NCBI RefSeq assembly: GCF_900169165.1
Contig: NZ_FXYY01000006.1
Location: forward strand, 62,001-126,000
Length of the DNA: 64,000 nucleotides
Source of the DNA: Brevibacterium linens ATCC 9172
Lineage (GTDB): Bacteria > Actinomycetota > Actinomycetes > Actinomycetales > Brevibacteriaceae
Reading direction: 5' to 3'
Below are positions 51,095-59,498 of this stretch, piece after piece (position 1 is the first letter of the stretch; each line of letters begins with the position of its first letter). The position numbers and the translations under genes are program-made. The notes under the pieces were generated by a model. It made no database searches and was not told the DNA's origin. It saw only the letters and a list, made by a program, of their open reading frames with translations.

Positions 51095-52248
51095 CAGGCC
51101 TCACCCGCATCGGCGAACGAGGCCTGGTATGCCAGGAATTCGGCACGTTCCTCGTCGACGAGGGAGTGGGGTTCCGCAGTGACGTGCGCGAACATCTCGA
51201 CGCCGTCGGGGTTCTCCATGGTCATGCAGTTGTGGCGGATGCGGGCGGCCAGGGTGTCGGCCTCGGCGTCCACCTCGGCGAAGAACTCGTCGCTGGTCTC
51301 GGTGTGCTTGTCCAGATACGCCTTGAGGCGGGTGATCGGGTCGCGGTCCTCCCAGATCTCCTCTTCGGCCTTGTCACGGTACTTCGTCGGATCATCGGCC
51401 GTGGTGTGGGCACCGCGACGGTAGGTGAAGGCTTCGATGAGCATCGGACCGTGGCCGGCGCGCACGGAATCGAGGCTGGCGCGGGCGACGGAGTACATCG
51501 CGATGATGTCGTTGCCGTCGACGCGGATGCCGGGGACTCCGAATCCTTCGCCGCGGGTCGACAGCGGAGCTGCGGACTGGACGTGAGTCGGTTCGGAGAT
51601 GGCCCACTGGTTGTTCTGGCAGAAGAACAGGACCGGAGCGTGGAAGGCTCCGGCGAAGGTCAGCGCCTCGGAGACATCGCCCTGTGAGGTCGCACCGTCG
51701 CCGAAGCAGGCGATGGAGACAGTGTCGCGTTCGATGTCGCCGGTGCCGACGTCGCCGTCCATGGTGATGCCCATGGCGTAGCCGGTGGCGTGCAGGGCCT
51801 GCGAGCCGATGACGATGGTGTAGGTGTGGAAGCGGTGCTCCTGGGGATCCCAGCCGCCGTGGTTCTGACCGCGGAAGATCGACAGCAGGGTTTCGGGTTC
51901 GACGCCGCGGGTGTAGGCGAGGCCGTGTTCGCGGTAGGTGGGGAAGACGAAGTCTTGGGGGCGAGCGGCTCGTCCCATGCCGATCTGGGCCGCTTCCTGT
52001 CCGAACAGAGGCGCCCACAGGCCCAACTGTCCCTGACGCTGCAGGGCAGCTCCTTCGGCATCGATGCGGCGAACCAGGACCATATCCCGGTAGAAGCCGC
52101 GCAGATCCTCATCGGTGAGTTCTGCGGCGAAGGCGTCGTACTCACCGGATTCGACGCGATTTCCGTCTTCGGTGAGCATCTGGATCATTCTGGGCTCCGA
52201 GGACTGACTGTGGGCAGCACCGGTTCCCACTGAAATGTTGGAGGTCAT
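51094..52248 (-). CDS. bkdA: Branched-chain 2-oxoacid dehydrogenase E1 alpha
   Basis: A 384-residue TPP-binding subunit. The TPP motif GDG...N is clear (CFGDGATSQGDVSEALTF ... FFCQNNQWAIS), with the phosphorylation-loop region YRRGAHTTADDPTKYR. The ATG at 52248 follows AAAGGAG. First gene of bkdA-bkdB-bkdC. The roughly 40-residue N-terminal extension before ELTDEDLRGFYRDMVLVRRID is family-typical. The pathway leads to isovaleryl-, isobutyryl- and 2-methylbutyryl-CoA, also primers for branched fatty acids. Confidence 0.92.
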   Translation of the reverse strand: MTSNISVGTGAAHSQSSEPRMIQMLTEDGNRVESGEYDAFAAELTDEDLRGFYRDMVLVRRIDAEGAALQRQGQLGLWAPLFGQEAAQIGMGRAARPQDFVFPTYREHGLAYTRGVEPETLLSIFRGQNHGGWDPQEHRFHTYTIVIGSQALHATGYAMGITMDGDVGTGDIERDTVSIACFGDGATSQGDVSEALTFAGAFHAPVLFFCQNNQWAISEPTHVQSAAPLSTRGEGFGVPGIRVDGNDIIAMYSVARASLDSVRAGHGPMLIEAFTYRRGAHTTADDPTKYRDKAEEEIWEDRDPITRLKAYLDKHTETSDEFFAEVDAEADTLAARIRHNCMTMENPDGVEMFAHVTAEPHSLVDEERAEFLAYQASFADAGEA

Positions 52249-52715
52249 TTCAGTTCTCCTTTGTTCGAGGTCCATCTTCACCGGAGGTGACCAGTGGTGG
52301 ACCGTGTCCGTCGGGCGGGCCCTCGGATGTGAGAACTCGCCCTCGAGTGATCTGATTCACAGGTGGTATCACAATACCGAATCCACTCACTGCTTGCCAC
52401 TCTCCCCATGCGGTTCGAGTATCAAAAGTGCAGGTCAGAAACAGACTATGACCCGAGCTCGACACATGTGGCCGAGTTCCAAAGCGCTGAGTGGACAATT
52501 GTCGATCTCGGCAGAGATGCTCCATCGTCCGACCAATGCACATCCGAGCACCGAGGCGGCCCTTCGTGTCGATGCCGAGCACAGGTTTCGTCAGGTCCGT
52601 TCGCGCACCGAGGCGGCCCTCCGGCACGCAGTCGGTTTCAGGTTCGGTCAGGCCCGTTCCCGCACCGAGGCGGCCCATCGTGTCGATGCCGAGTGCCGCA
52701 CCCGTCCGACCGAGG
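52249..52715. promoter_or_regulatory. 467-base region upstream of bkd, with three 57-base repeats
   Basis: The part next to bkdA (52249-52500) is AT-richer and should hold the bkd promoter; no clear operator is seen. The remainder is a diverged tandem array (see the repeat entry) reaching the stop of the hydrolase gene. Confidence 0.5.
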
Positions 52716-52718
52716 TCA
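52548..52718. repeat. 57-base repeat, three diverged copies, each led by GCACCGAGGCGGCC
   Basis: GCACCGAGGCGGCC recurs at 52548, 52605 and 52662, exactly 57 bases apart. The first and third copies share CGTGTCGATGCCGAG, and the first and second share GGT(C/T)... tracts. The third copy runs into the stop codon of the hydrolase gene. The period of 19 codons hints that the array may once have been translated. Confidence 0.8.
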
Positions 52719-54233
52719 GTGTCGCTTTCGCTTTCCCTGGTAGTCGCGCGTCTTGGCGAGGTCCCCGGTGAAGAAGCCCGAGTTCTTCGAGGTGAAGCGG
52801 TCGAAGGCGGGAGTCCCGGCTCTGCGCAGAAGCCCGATGGAGGCAGCGTAGGCGACGGAGGAGTGCGCCGCCCCGGCCGAGGCGAACATCTCGTCGAGTT
52901 CGGCATCGGTCTTGTCCGCGAGCTCGGGGACTCTGCGCAGTTCGTCGGGATCATAGTCGACGGTGACCGTCGACCAGTTCTTCGTCGCCGGGTTCTCGTT
53001 GCCGTCGAGATCGGGCACGAGGTCCTGTTCGTGTTCGATCGAGAGTACGTCGATTCCCTCATCGATGGCGAAGTCGGAGACCGGAGCGCCCACCGTCATC
53101 AGTGCCGTGACGTTGACATCGTCGAGAAAGGCCGGGTCCGCAGCCAGAGAACCTGCGGTGATCCCTCCCTGCGAATAGCCGACGAGCATGACCTCGGCGT
53201 CGTGCCCGATACCGGCGTCGGCGATCGCCTGGCGCACCATTTCGCGCATCACGGTGTCGTTGCCGGCCATCCCCTGCACGTTCGTCGTCAGGTCGGTCGT
53301 ATTGTCTCCCGGCTTCGGCGACCAATCCGTGGTGGCCGGCACGTAGACGATATAGCGGGTCGTCCCGTCGGGTCCGACGATCTCCTCGATGCGGACCTGT
53401 CCGGAATCGGCTCCGCGGTGGCAGTTCGCTTCGCGGAGGAAGAGGTCGTCGACGTCACGTGGCGGCTCTTTGTGCGGCGGCGTCAGTCCTTTCGCCCTCC
53501 ATACCTCGACATCGGAGGGCAGCAGCAGTCCGAATGCATTCGCACCGGCCAGGACCCAGATCGTCATCGACGTCGAATCGTGCGGCCAGAACGCGTGGTC
53601 GCCTTCGGAATCGAGGACGAACGGAGGCAGCCCGAGGAATCCGACGATGAAGCCCGGAAGCACGTGCTCGATGACGGCTCCCGTGACATCCGACTGTTCG
53701 AACACGAACGTGATCAGCGCTTCCTTCGCTTTCGCCTTCGTCTTGCCCAGGTCGATTCCGAACTGTTTGGTGATGACGTCGTCGAGTCCGGTCACGTCGA
53801 GGATCTTCGTGACCGCAACGACCTGAGCCCCGACCACGAGTGCGACGGGGATGATGACGGGCAGGCTGAGGGCGAGGACCCGTCCGGTTGCGTAGCCGAG
53901 AGCGTCGAGCAGTCCGCCGAAGACCTCGCTGAGGCCCTTCTCCGCCTGACGGTAGGCGAAGGCTGCGGACCGAACGGCGAGCAGGGTCGCCTCGAGCTCG
54001 AGCACCGAGGCGGTCAGCTGGCTGTGGAATCGGATCCGGCAGGCATCGAGGTTGAGCGCTGTCACAGGGGCCGGGACCTGGGTGAGCAGGGTCGCGAGAT
54101 CGAAGTCTCCGACAGCTGCGTCGACGGACAGATCGCCGATGTCGGTGATGACGGTCTGCAGTGCGTCTCCGCTGCCATCGGCGCGTTCGTCGACGGTGAT
54201 CCGCCCACCGCCGCGCGTCGTCGAATCGATCAT
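52716..54233 (-). CDS. Large alpha/beta hydrolase with helical N-terminal region and membrane segments (possible type VII-linked effector)
   Basis: A 505-residue protein. Residues about 30-105 are alpha-helical (LDACRIRFHSQLTASVLELEATLLAVRSAAFAYRQAEKG), like the helical hairpins of WXG100/LXG proteins. Two hydrophobic segments follow (ALSLPVIIPVALVVGAQVVAV near 120-140 and LPGFIVGFLGLPPFV near 195). The C-terminal half (about 270-505) is an alpha/beta hydrolase: YIVYVPATTDWSP, nucleophile in LVGYSQGG near residue 345, acid probably in HEQDLVPDLDG, histidine in AAHSSVAYA. A lipase or esterase activity is inferred. Last gene of a coupled trio whose first member is WXG100-like. AAGGG precedes the ATG. 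Confidence 0.65.
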   Translation of the reverse strand: MIDSTTRGGGRITVDERADGSGDALQTVITDIGDLSVDAAVGDFDLATLLTQVPAPVTALNLDACRIRFHSQLTASVLELEATLLAVRSAAFAYRQAEKGLSEVFGGLLDALGYATGRVLALSLPVIIPVALVVGAQVVAVTKILDVTGLDDVITKQFGIDLGKTKAKAKEALITFVFEQSDVTGAVIEHVLPGFIVGFLGLPPFVLDSEGDHAFWPHDSTSMTIWVLAGANAFGLLLPSDVEVWRAKGLTPPHKEPPRDVDDLFLREANCHRGADSGQVRIEEIVGPDGTTRYIVYVPATTDWSPKPGDNTTDLTTNVQGMAGNDTVMREMVRQAIADAGIGHDAEVMLVGYSQGGITAGSLAADPAFLDDVNVTALMTVGAPVSDFAIDEGIDVLSIEHEQDLVPDLDGNENPATKNWSTVTVDYDPDELRRVPELADKTDAELDEMFASAGAAHSSVAYAASIGLLRRAGTPAFDRFTSKNSGFFTGDLAKTRDYQGKRKRH

Positions 54234-54244
54234 TGCGTGCCCTT

Positions 54245-55006
54245 CTACGCCCCTGCCGTCAGTGTCCGGGTGAGCACGGCGCTCAGCAGCGTCCGCACCG
54301 CCGCATCTCCCGCAGCGACGTCGTCATCGACGGTGACGGAATCGCCGTCGCGCTCGATGACCGGCCGGAACCACACGCCGCCCTTTCGGCGGAGGAACTC
54401 CAGCCCCGTGGCTCCCCCTCCGCACGCCCAGCTGAGCGTGAGCACGCAATCCTGTTCGACGAGCTCGGCGAGGTCCTCGACGACGTGCCCGATCCGTCCC
54501 GGTTCGATCCGGCGCAGCAGCTGGTGCTGTGCGAAGTCCTCAAGTCCCTCCCCCTGCAGTGCCAGGATCGCGTGCCCGATACCCGAACCGAGGCACAGCG
54601 CCAGGTGAACGGTTTCGGTTCCCGAGGACACGACAACGCTGAGGCGCGTGCTCACCCGGTTGAGCTCGGAGGCGAATCCTCGCAGCCAGGCGGTGAGCAC
54701 ATCGAGATCCCGTGTCGCGCCTCCACCCCCACCGACGCCGCCGATCTCCGAGGCCGCGGCGCCAGACCTCTCACCCGCGCCGGCCCTCCCCGGATCTGCA
54801 CCGCCCGGGTCTGTGGATTCCGGGGCAGTGCTGCCCTGCCCCACCTCCGCCGAGGCGGAAGGACAGTCCCGTTCGACTCGGCGAGGGAGCAGGTCGGGCG
54901 GCCAGAGCCGACGCAGCCGTTCGGGCAGCCGGGTGATCCGGTCGAGGTCGACGACGATCCAACTGTCGATCCCTGCTGTCTCACGTGCGGCGGGGCGGGC
55001 GTTCAC
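54245..55006 (-). CDS. Unknown protein in the WXG-like/hydrolase module
   Basis: A 253-residue soluble protein. A short N-terminal part (IDSWIVVDLDRITRLPERLRRLWPP) is followed by about 50 residues of Gly/Ala/Ser/Pro linker (about 48-98). A C-terminal alpha/beta domain then runs from LDVLTAWLRGFASELNRVSTRLSVVV to the end, with GGVWFRPVIERDGDSVTVDDD. The latter block recalls EspG-type chaperones of ESX systems, but only weakly, and I would not assign the family. GTG start overlapping the stop of the WXG-like gene (GTGA). Confidence 0.55.
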   Translation of the reverse strand: MNARPAARETAGIDSWIVVDLDRITRLPERLRRLWPPDLLPRRVERDCPSASAEVGQGSTAPESTDPGGADPGRAGAGERSGAAASEIGGVGGGGGATRDLDVLTAWLRGFASELNRVSTRLSVVVSSGTETVHLALCLGSGIGHAILALQGEGLEDFAQHQLLRRIEPGRIGHVVEDLAELVEQDCVLTLSWACGGGATGLEFLRRKGGVWFRPVIERDGDSVTVDDDVAAGDAAVRTLLSAVLTRTLTAGA

Positions 55007-55248
55007 AGTTGGATCCGCCCGCCTGCCGACACGACCTGCAGGTGGAGGTCGTACGCCTCGGCGAGCTTCTCCGCCCGCTCACCCAACCGGTCGATCGATT
55101 CCGCGCATGAGGCCACCCGATCATCGAACAGCTTTCCTGCTGGGGAATCCCATCCGTCGATTCGGCGGCAGCTCTGCGCCAGGGAGTGCAGCACCTCCGC
55201 TCGCCGTCTCCACTGCTCGCGATTGCGCTCCAGCTCATCCGTGATCAT
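55003..55248 (-). CDS. WXG100-like small helical protein
   Basis: An 81-residue, all-helical protein. Helix 1 (MITDELERNREQWRRRAEVLHSLAQSC), a turn with GWDSPAGKLF at 31-40 in the place of the WxG turn, and helix 2 (DDRVASCAESIDRLGERAEKLAEAYDLHL) make the antiparallel hairpin of the WXG100/EsxA superfamily. The turn is W-D-S-P-A-G rather than strict WxG. GGGAGGACTGAGGC precedes the ATG. First gene of the trio. It may be a secreted partner or chaperone for the hydrolase. Confidence 0.6.
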   Translation of the reverse strand: MITDELERNREQWRRRAEVLHSLAQSCRRIDGWDSPAGKLFDDRVASCAESIDRLGERAEKLAEAYDLHLQVVSAGGRIQL

Positions 55249-55499
55249 GCCTCAGTCCTCCCACCGGTCTGTCCGGCATCCGTGCCCGAATCCCTCGACC
55301 GTAGGAGGCCGCAGCGCGGGAGAGGAAGCCTCGATTTCGAGGCTGGGGACGAGGCTCGAGCGTCCACAGGGCCGTGATGTCGAAGTCATCACGGAATCCA
55401 CAGGGGACGACGCTCGAGTCCGGCCCTTCTCCCGCGCCTACCGGCCGGTAGACCCGGACGCGTGCCGGCCCGATTCGCCGCTCATGAGAAAATGAGGGC

Positions 55500-56933
55500 A
55501 TGCCGACTGTTTCCCTTGCCGAAATCTCGCCCGCCATCGCTCTCGGACCGCTTGATGGTCGCTATCGCAAAGACACCGCTGACCTCGTCGATCACCTCTC
55601 CGAGGCGGCTCTCAACCGCAATCGCATCACGGTGGAGATCGAATGGTTCATCCACCTCGCACAGAACTCGGTGATCGAGGGTGTACGCACCCTCACCCCC
55701 GACGAGGTCGACGGACTGCGCGCCTTCGCCGCCGATTTCGACGCCGACACCATCGCCACACTGGCCGCTCATGAAGCCGTCACCGTCCATGACGTCAAGG
55801 CTGTCGAATACACAATCAAAGAAGCCCTAGTGACGATCGGCGCCGAGGATCTCGGCGAGCTCGTCCACTTCTGCTGCACGTCCGAGGACATCAACAACCT
55901 CTCCTGGGCGCTCGGCATCAAGGGTGCCACCGAACAGGTGTGGCTGCCGCGGGCCAAGGCCCTCATCGACGCTCTCGCCGAGTCCGCCGGTCAGCTCGCC
56001 GAGGTTCCGATGCTCGCCCACACCCATGGTCAGCCGGCCACCCCGACGACGATGGGCAAGGAACTCGCGGTCTTCGTCCACCGCCTCCGCCGCCAGTACG
56101 AACGCATCGCCGCTACGGAGTTCCTCGGCAAGATCAACGGCGCCACGGGCACCTATTCGGCGCATCTGGCGGCCGTGCCGGGAGCCGACTGGCCGCAGAT
56201 CGCCCGCACCTTCGTCGAAGACCGTCTCGGGCTGACCTTCAACCCTCTGACCACTCAGATCGAGTCCCACGACTGGAACGCCGAACTGTTCGCCGATCTC
56301 GCTCGGTTCAATCGGATCGCACACAACCTGGCCACCGACATGTGGACCTACATCTCGATGAACTACTTCAAGCAGATCCCCGTCGCCGGTGCGACCGGTT
56401 CGTCGACGATGCCGCACAAGGTCAACCCGATCCGGTTCGAGAACGCCGAAGCCAACCTCGAACTCTCCTGTGCTCTTCTCGATTCCCTGGGCTCGACGCT
56501 GGTCACCTCGCGGATGCAGCGCGACCTCACCGACTCGACCTCACAGCGCAACATCGGTGTCGCATTCGGTCACTCGGTTCTCGCGCTCAACAACTTGGTC
56601 AAGGGCCTCGGAGCCCTCGCCATCAACGAGGAGGCGCTGGCCGCCGACCTCGACGGCAACTGGGAAGTCCTCGGTGAAGCCGTCCAGTCGGTCATGCGTG
56701 CCGCCGGGCTGCAGGGCGTGCCGGGAATGGACAACCCGTACGAAACGCTCAAGGAACTCACTCGCGGCAAGCGCATCGACCAGGCCGATCTGCAGACGTT
56801 CGTCGACGGTCTCGGGCTGCCCGAGGAGCGCGCCGAACTGCTCAAGGCACTGACGCCTGCCACCTACACCGGTGTCGCGGCTCAGCTCGCTGAGTCCGAG
56901 GTCGCGGACTGGAAGGCCGTCAGCGAGCGCTGA
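55500..56933 (+). CDS. purB: Adenylosuccinate lyase
   Basis: A 477-residue fumarase-superfamily enzyme acting twice in AMP and purine synthesis. ISPAIALGPLDGRYRKDTADL at the start, HDVKAVEYTIKE, the catalytic histidine in MLAHTHGQPATPTTMGKELA near 175, and the flexible signature loop GATGSSTMPHKVNPIRFENAE near 295. It is the longer, E. coli-like class. A single gene followed by a palindromic terminator. Confidence 0.95.
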   Translation: MPTVSLAEISPAIALGPLDGRYRKDTADLVDHLSEAALNRNRITVEIEWFIHLAQNSVIEGVRTLTPDEVDGLRAFAADFDADTIATLAAHEAVTVHDVKAVEYTIKEALVTIGAEDLGELVHFCCTSEDINNLSWALGIKGATEQVWLPRAKALIDALAESAGQLAEVPMLAHTHGQPATPTTMGKELAVFVHRLRRQYERIAATEFLGKINGATGTYSAHLAAVPGADWPQIARTFVEDRLGLTFNPLTTQIESHDWNAELFADLARFNRIAHNLATDMWTYISMNYFKQIPVAGATGSSTMPHKVNPIRFENAEANLELSCALLDSLGSTLVTSRMQRDLTDSTSQRNIGVAFGHSVLALNNLVKGLGALAINEEALAADLDGNWEVLGEAVQSVMRAAGLQGVPGMDNPYETLKELTRGKRIDQADLQTFVDGLGLPEERAELLKALTPATYTGVAAQLAESEVADWKAVSER

Positions 56934-56953
56934 TCCCCGACGCTGACGACTCG

Positions 56954-56991
56954 TCGAGGCCGGTCTTGCGAATTCGCGAGACCGGCCTCGA
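56954..56991. terminator. Palindromic terminator between purB and the lipoprotein gene
   Basis: Two 19-base arms (56954-56972 and 56973-56991) form a 38-base palindrome with one T-G wobble, centred on GAATTC. It lies between convergent stops. Confidence 0.8.
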
Positions 56992-57007
56992 TGCTCAGAC
57001 GGCAGGC

Positions 57008-57826
57008 TCAGCCGGCGGGGATGTCGAAGGTCGTCGTGAACTCGGGGACCTTCTCGTCGGTTCCCATCACCTTGCCGGCGCCGCGTTCGTAGCGGATCGT
57101 GTAAGTGTCCTGCTTCTCTTTCGGAACATAGGCGAGCCAGCCCTGATGTGTTCCGCCGTCGCGGCGCGACACATCTTCGAAGGGCTCGAATCCGGCGGCT
57201 CGCATCTCGGCTTCGAGGCCGTCGGTCTGGTCGTAGCGGAAGTCCGCACCTCCTCCTGCGGAGATCTTGAACGCTCCCGACTGGATGAGTCCGCTGTATT
57301 TCTGTCCCGGGGTGATCTTGACTTCGAGGAGGACGACTTCGCCCCCGAGCTCGATCGCCGAGGCTCTCCTGGACGAATCGAAGTTCCGCACCGCCGAGAG
57401 CACCTCGACCTTGTCCTGCATCTCCGGGTCCTCGAAGCTTTCACCGATGCTGACCTGGCCCTGACTCCCGGACGACGACCCCGAATCCGAACCGGTGGAC
57501 CCGTCGGCGGACGAGGTCGACGATGACGAGGAGTTCGAGGCTGACTGGTCCGAACTCGAGTCCTGACCGCCGGTCTGGCCCTGACCGTTCTGGTCAGCAC
57601 TCGGCTCCTGCCCATTCTGATCCTGGCTGCCCTGGTCCTGACCGCCGTTCTGGTCCTGACCGTTCTGGTCCTGACCATTCTGGTCCTGACCGTCGGCGTT
57701 CGACTGCTGGCCGGTCTGGCCCTGCTCGGGCTGGACGGCCTGGCTGATGAGCGAGCAGCCCGAGAAGGCGAGGGTGCAGCTGAGCAGGGCCGCCGAGGTG
57801 AAGGTGGCGCGCTTCATGCGTTTCAT
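57008..57826 (-). CDS. Lipoprotein with Gln/Asp/Asn/Gly repeats and DUF4352-like domain
   Basis: A 272-residue lipoprotein (lipobox FSGC). A repeat region of GQDQN and GGQDQ units follows (about 30-80), then a Ser-rich stretch (about 80-115). The C-terminal domain (about 118-272; VSIGESFEDPEMQDKVEVLSAVRNFD ... LLEVKITPGQKYSGLI) has the order of the DUF4352 immunoglobulin-like fold. AAGGAG precedes the ATG at 57826. The repeats probably act as a flexible stalk to lift the domain through the cell wall. Function unknown. Confidence 0.75.
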   Translation of the reverse strand: MKRMKRATFTSAALLSCTLAFSGCSLISQAVQPEQGQTGQQSNADGQDQNGQDQNGQDQNGGQDQGSQDQNGQEPSADQNGQGQTGGQDSSSDQSASNSSSSSTSSADGSTGSDSGSSSGSQGQVSIGESFEDPEMQDKVEVLSAVRNFDSSRRASAIELGGEVVLLEVKITPGQKYSGLIQSGAFKISAGGGADFRYDQTDGLEAEMRAAGFEPFEDVSRRDGGTHQGWLAYVPKEKQDTYTIRYERGAGKVMGTDEKVPEFTTTFDIPAG

Positions 57827-57993
57827 GATGACTCCTTGATCGGTCTCTCGCACTCGGAAGCAGGTCGCCCGAATGCGTGTTCTGAAACCAACCTATGAGC
57901 TCGCCACGGCCGAGATGTGCGCAGCGTGTGGCAGAACGGCAACGTCTGTCACCGATTCGCCGCAGCCCCCGAACAGCCACCCCGGCCACGTCC

Positions 57994-59373
57994 TCAAGCG
58001 GGCACGAGATGCCTGTCCGCGTCCACCTCGGCGAGGGTCTTCTTGCCCATGCTGCGGGCGAGGATGAGGGTCGGGACTCCGGCGACGATGATGACGACGG
58101 TGGCGTAGATCGCCGGCGCCAGCGTGATGCCCGTCGACGACATGAGTGCCGTGGCGATGAGCGGTGAGAGCCCGCCGAACAGGACGGTGGCGACGTTGTA
58201 GCCGATCGCCATACCGGAGAAGCGGCTCGTGCCGGTGAACTGCTCGGGGACCATGGCGGCCGCCACCGCGCTCCATCCGGCCGCCGGGATCGCGAGGAAC
58301 GCCGATCCTGCGATCGCGATGCCTGCGGACTGATTGGACAGCAGCACATACGCGGGAATCGTGGTGAAGACGAAGACGACCATGAGTGCCGCCAGGGCAG
58401 GTTTGCGCCCGAACTTGTCCGAGGCGAGGCCGAAGAACGGGGTGACGACGATGGCGACGACAGCCGCAACCGTGCCCAGTGCCAGGGAACCGGAGTTCGG
58501 GACCTTCGCCACCTCTTCGATGTAGGTGGGCACATAGGTGATGTTGAGGAAGTAGCTGACCGAGCCGATCGACGAGATGAGGAAGGCGACGAGGATCGCC
58601 CGCGGCTGCTCGAGGATCGCGGTGATGAGCGGGGAGCGTTCGAGACCGACGTCCTTCTTGCCTTTGTTGTCCTTCTCCGCCTGCTGCAGCCGTTTGAAGG
58701 TCTCGGTCTCCTCCATCATCGATCGAAGCGGAACCATGATGATGGCAAGCACGGCGCCGAGGACGAACAGCAGCCGCCAGCCCCAGGAATCCATCGCCTC
58801 GGGAGAGAGCGTATTCGCCAGCAGGGCACCGGATCCCACGGCCAGAAGCGCGCCGACCTCGCTGTTGGCCGCGGCCCAGCTGGCAGCCAATCCGCGCTTT
58901 CCCGGTCCCGCCGATTCCATGAGGAAGACCATGATGCCGGTGTACTCGGCACCGACGGAGAATCCGGACAGGCAGCGCAGGGCGACCATGAGGACGCCGG
59001 CCCAGATGCCGATCGTGTCGTAGTTCGGGATCACCGCGATCCCGAGCATGGAGATCGCCATGAGGACCGCGGAGATGATGAGCGTCGAACGACGTCCGAT
59101 CCGATCACCGAGGTGACCGAAGACCATCGCGCCCAAGGGCCGGAAGAGGAATCCCGCCGCACCGACTCCGAGGGTCAGCAGCAGCGAATCCGTCTGGTCG
59201 CCGAAGAATTCCTTGGTCAGGGTCGTGGCGACATAGAAGAAGATCGAGAAGTCGTACCATTCGACGACGGTGCCGAAGGCGGCGACGAACATCGACCTGC
59301 GCCGGCCTCTCTCCCGCTCTCGACTGCCTGCGTGGGCGTGTGATGCGGGATGATTCCGATCCGACGCTGTCAT
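57994..59373 (-). CDS. MHS-family MFS transporter (ProP/ShiA-like)
   Basis: A 459-residue, 12-span carrier. MHS hallmarks: AAFGTVVEWYDFSIFFYVATTL in span 1, RPLGAMVFGHLGDRIGRR in loop 2-3, and GFSVGAEYTGIMVFLMESAGPGKRG. The central loop is charged (QQAEKDNKGKKD). It is distinct from the carrier at 41.8 kb. It is divergent from an alpha/beta hydrolase 125 bases away; the pair may handle one ester or acid substrate. Substrate unknown. Confidence 0.82.
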   Translation of the reverse strand: MTASDRNHPASHAHAGSRERERGRRRSMFVAAFGTVVEWYDFSIFFYVATTLTKEFFGDQTDSLLLTLGVGAAGFLFRPLGAMVFGHLGDRIGRRSTLIISAVLMAISMLGIAVIPNYDTIGIWAGVLMVALRCLSGFSVGAEYTGIMVFLMESAGPGKRGLAASWAAANSEVGALLAVGSGALLANTLSPEAMDSWGWRLLFVLGAVLAIIMVPLRSMMEETETFKRLQQAEKDNKGKKDVGLERSPLITAILEQPRAILVAFLISSIGSVSYFLNITYVPTYIEEVAKVPNSGSLALGTVAAVVAIVVTPFFGLASDKFGRKPALAALMVVFVFTTIPAYVLLSNQSAGIAIAGSAFLAIPAAGWSAVAAAMVPEQFTGTSRFSGMAIGYNVATVLFGGLSPLIATALMSSTGITLAPAIYATVVIIVAGVPTLILARSMGKKTLAEVDADRHLVPA

Positions 59374-59464
59374 TCCCCGAGCGTACCAGCACGTTCGGAC
59401 ATGGGATACCGCCGAGGATGTCGGCAGTGATTGCGCCGCACATGTCGGCAGTCGACGCCAACCG

Positions 59465-59492
59465 GAATTATATTACTGACTGGTAGCATATT
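59465..59492. promoter_or_regulatory. AT-rich promoter/operator between the divergent MHS and hydrolase genes
   Basis: ATATTACTGACTGGTAGCAT (59470-59489) sits between the two starts, with TAGCAT as a possible -10 box for the hydrolase. The near-symmetric TTACTGACTGGTAG core is of the kind bound by TetR regulators in actinobacteria. No such regulator is adjacent. Confidence 0.4.
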
Positions 59493-59498
59493 GGGGCA

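Noticed and set aside
52491..54608. A 705-codon plus-strand frame over the hydrolase module
   Set aside because: Shadow of the minus-strand hydrolase. It also runs through the 57-base repeats and has no start signal.
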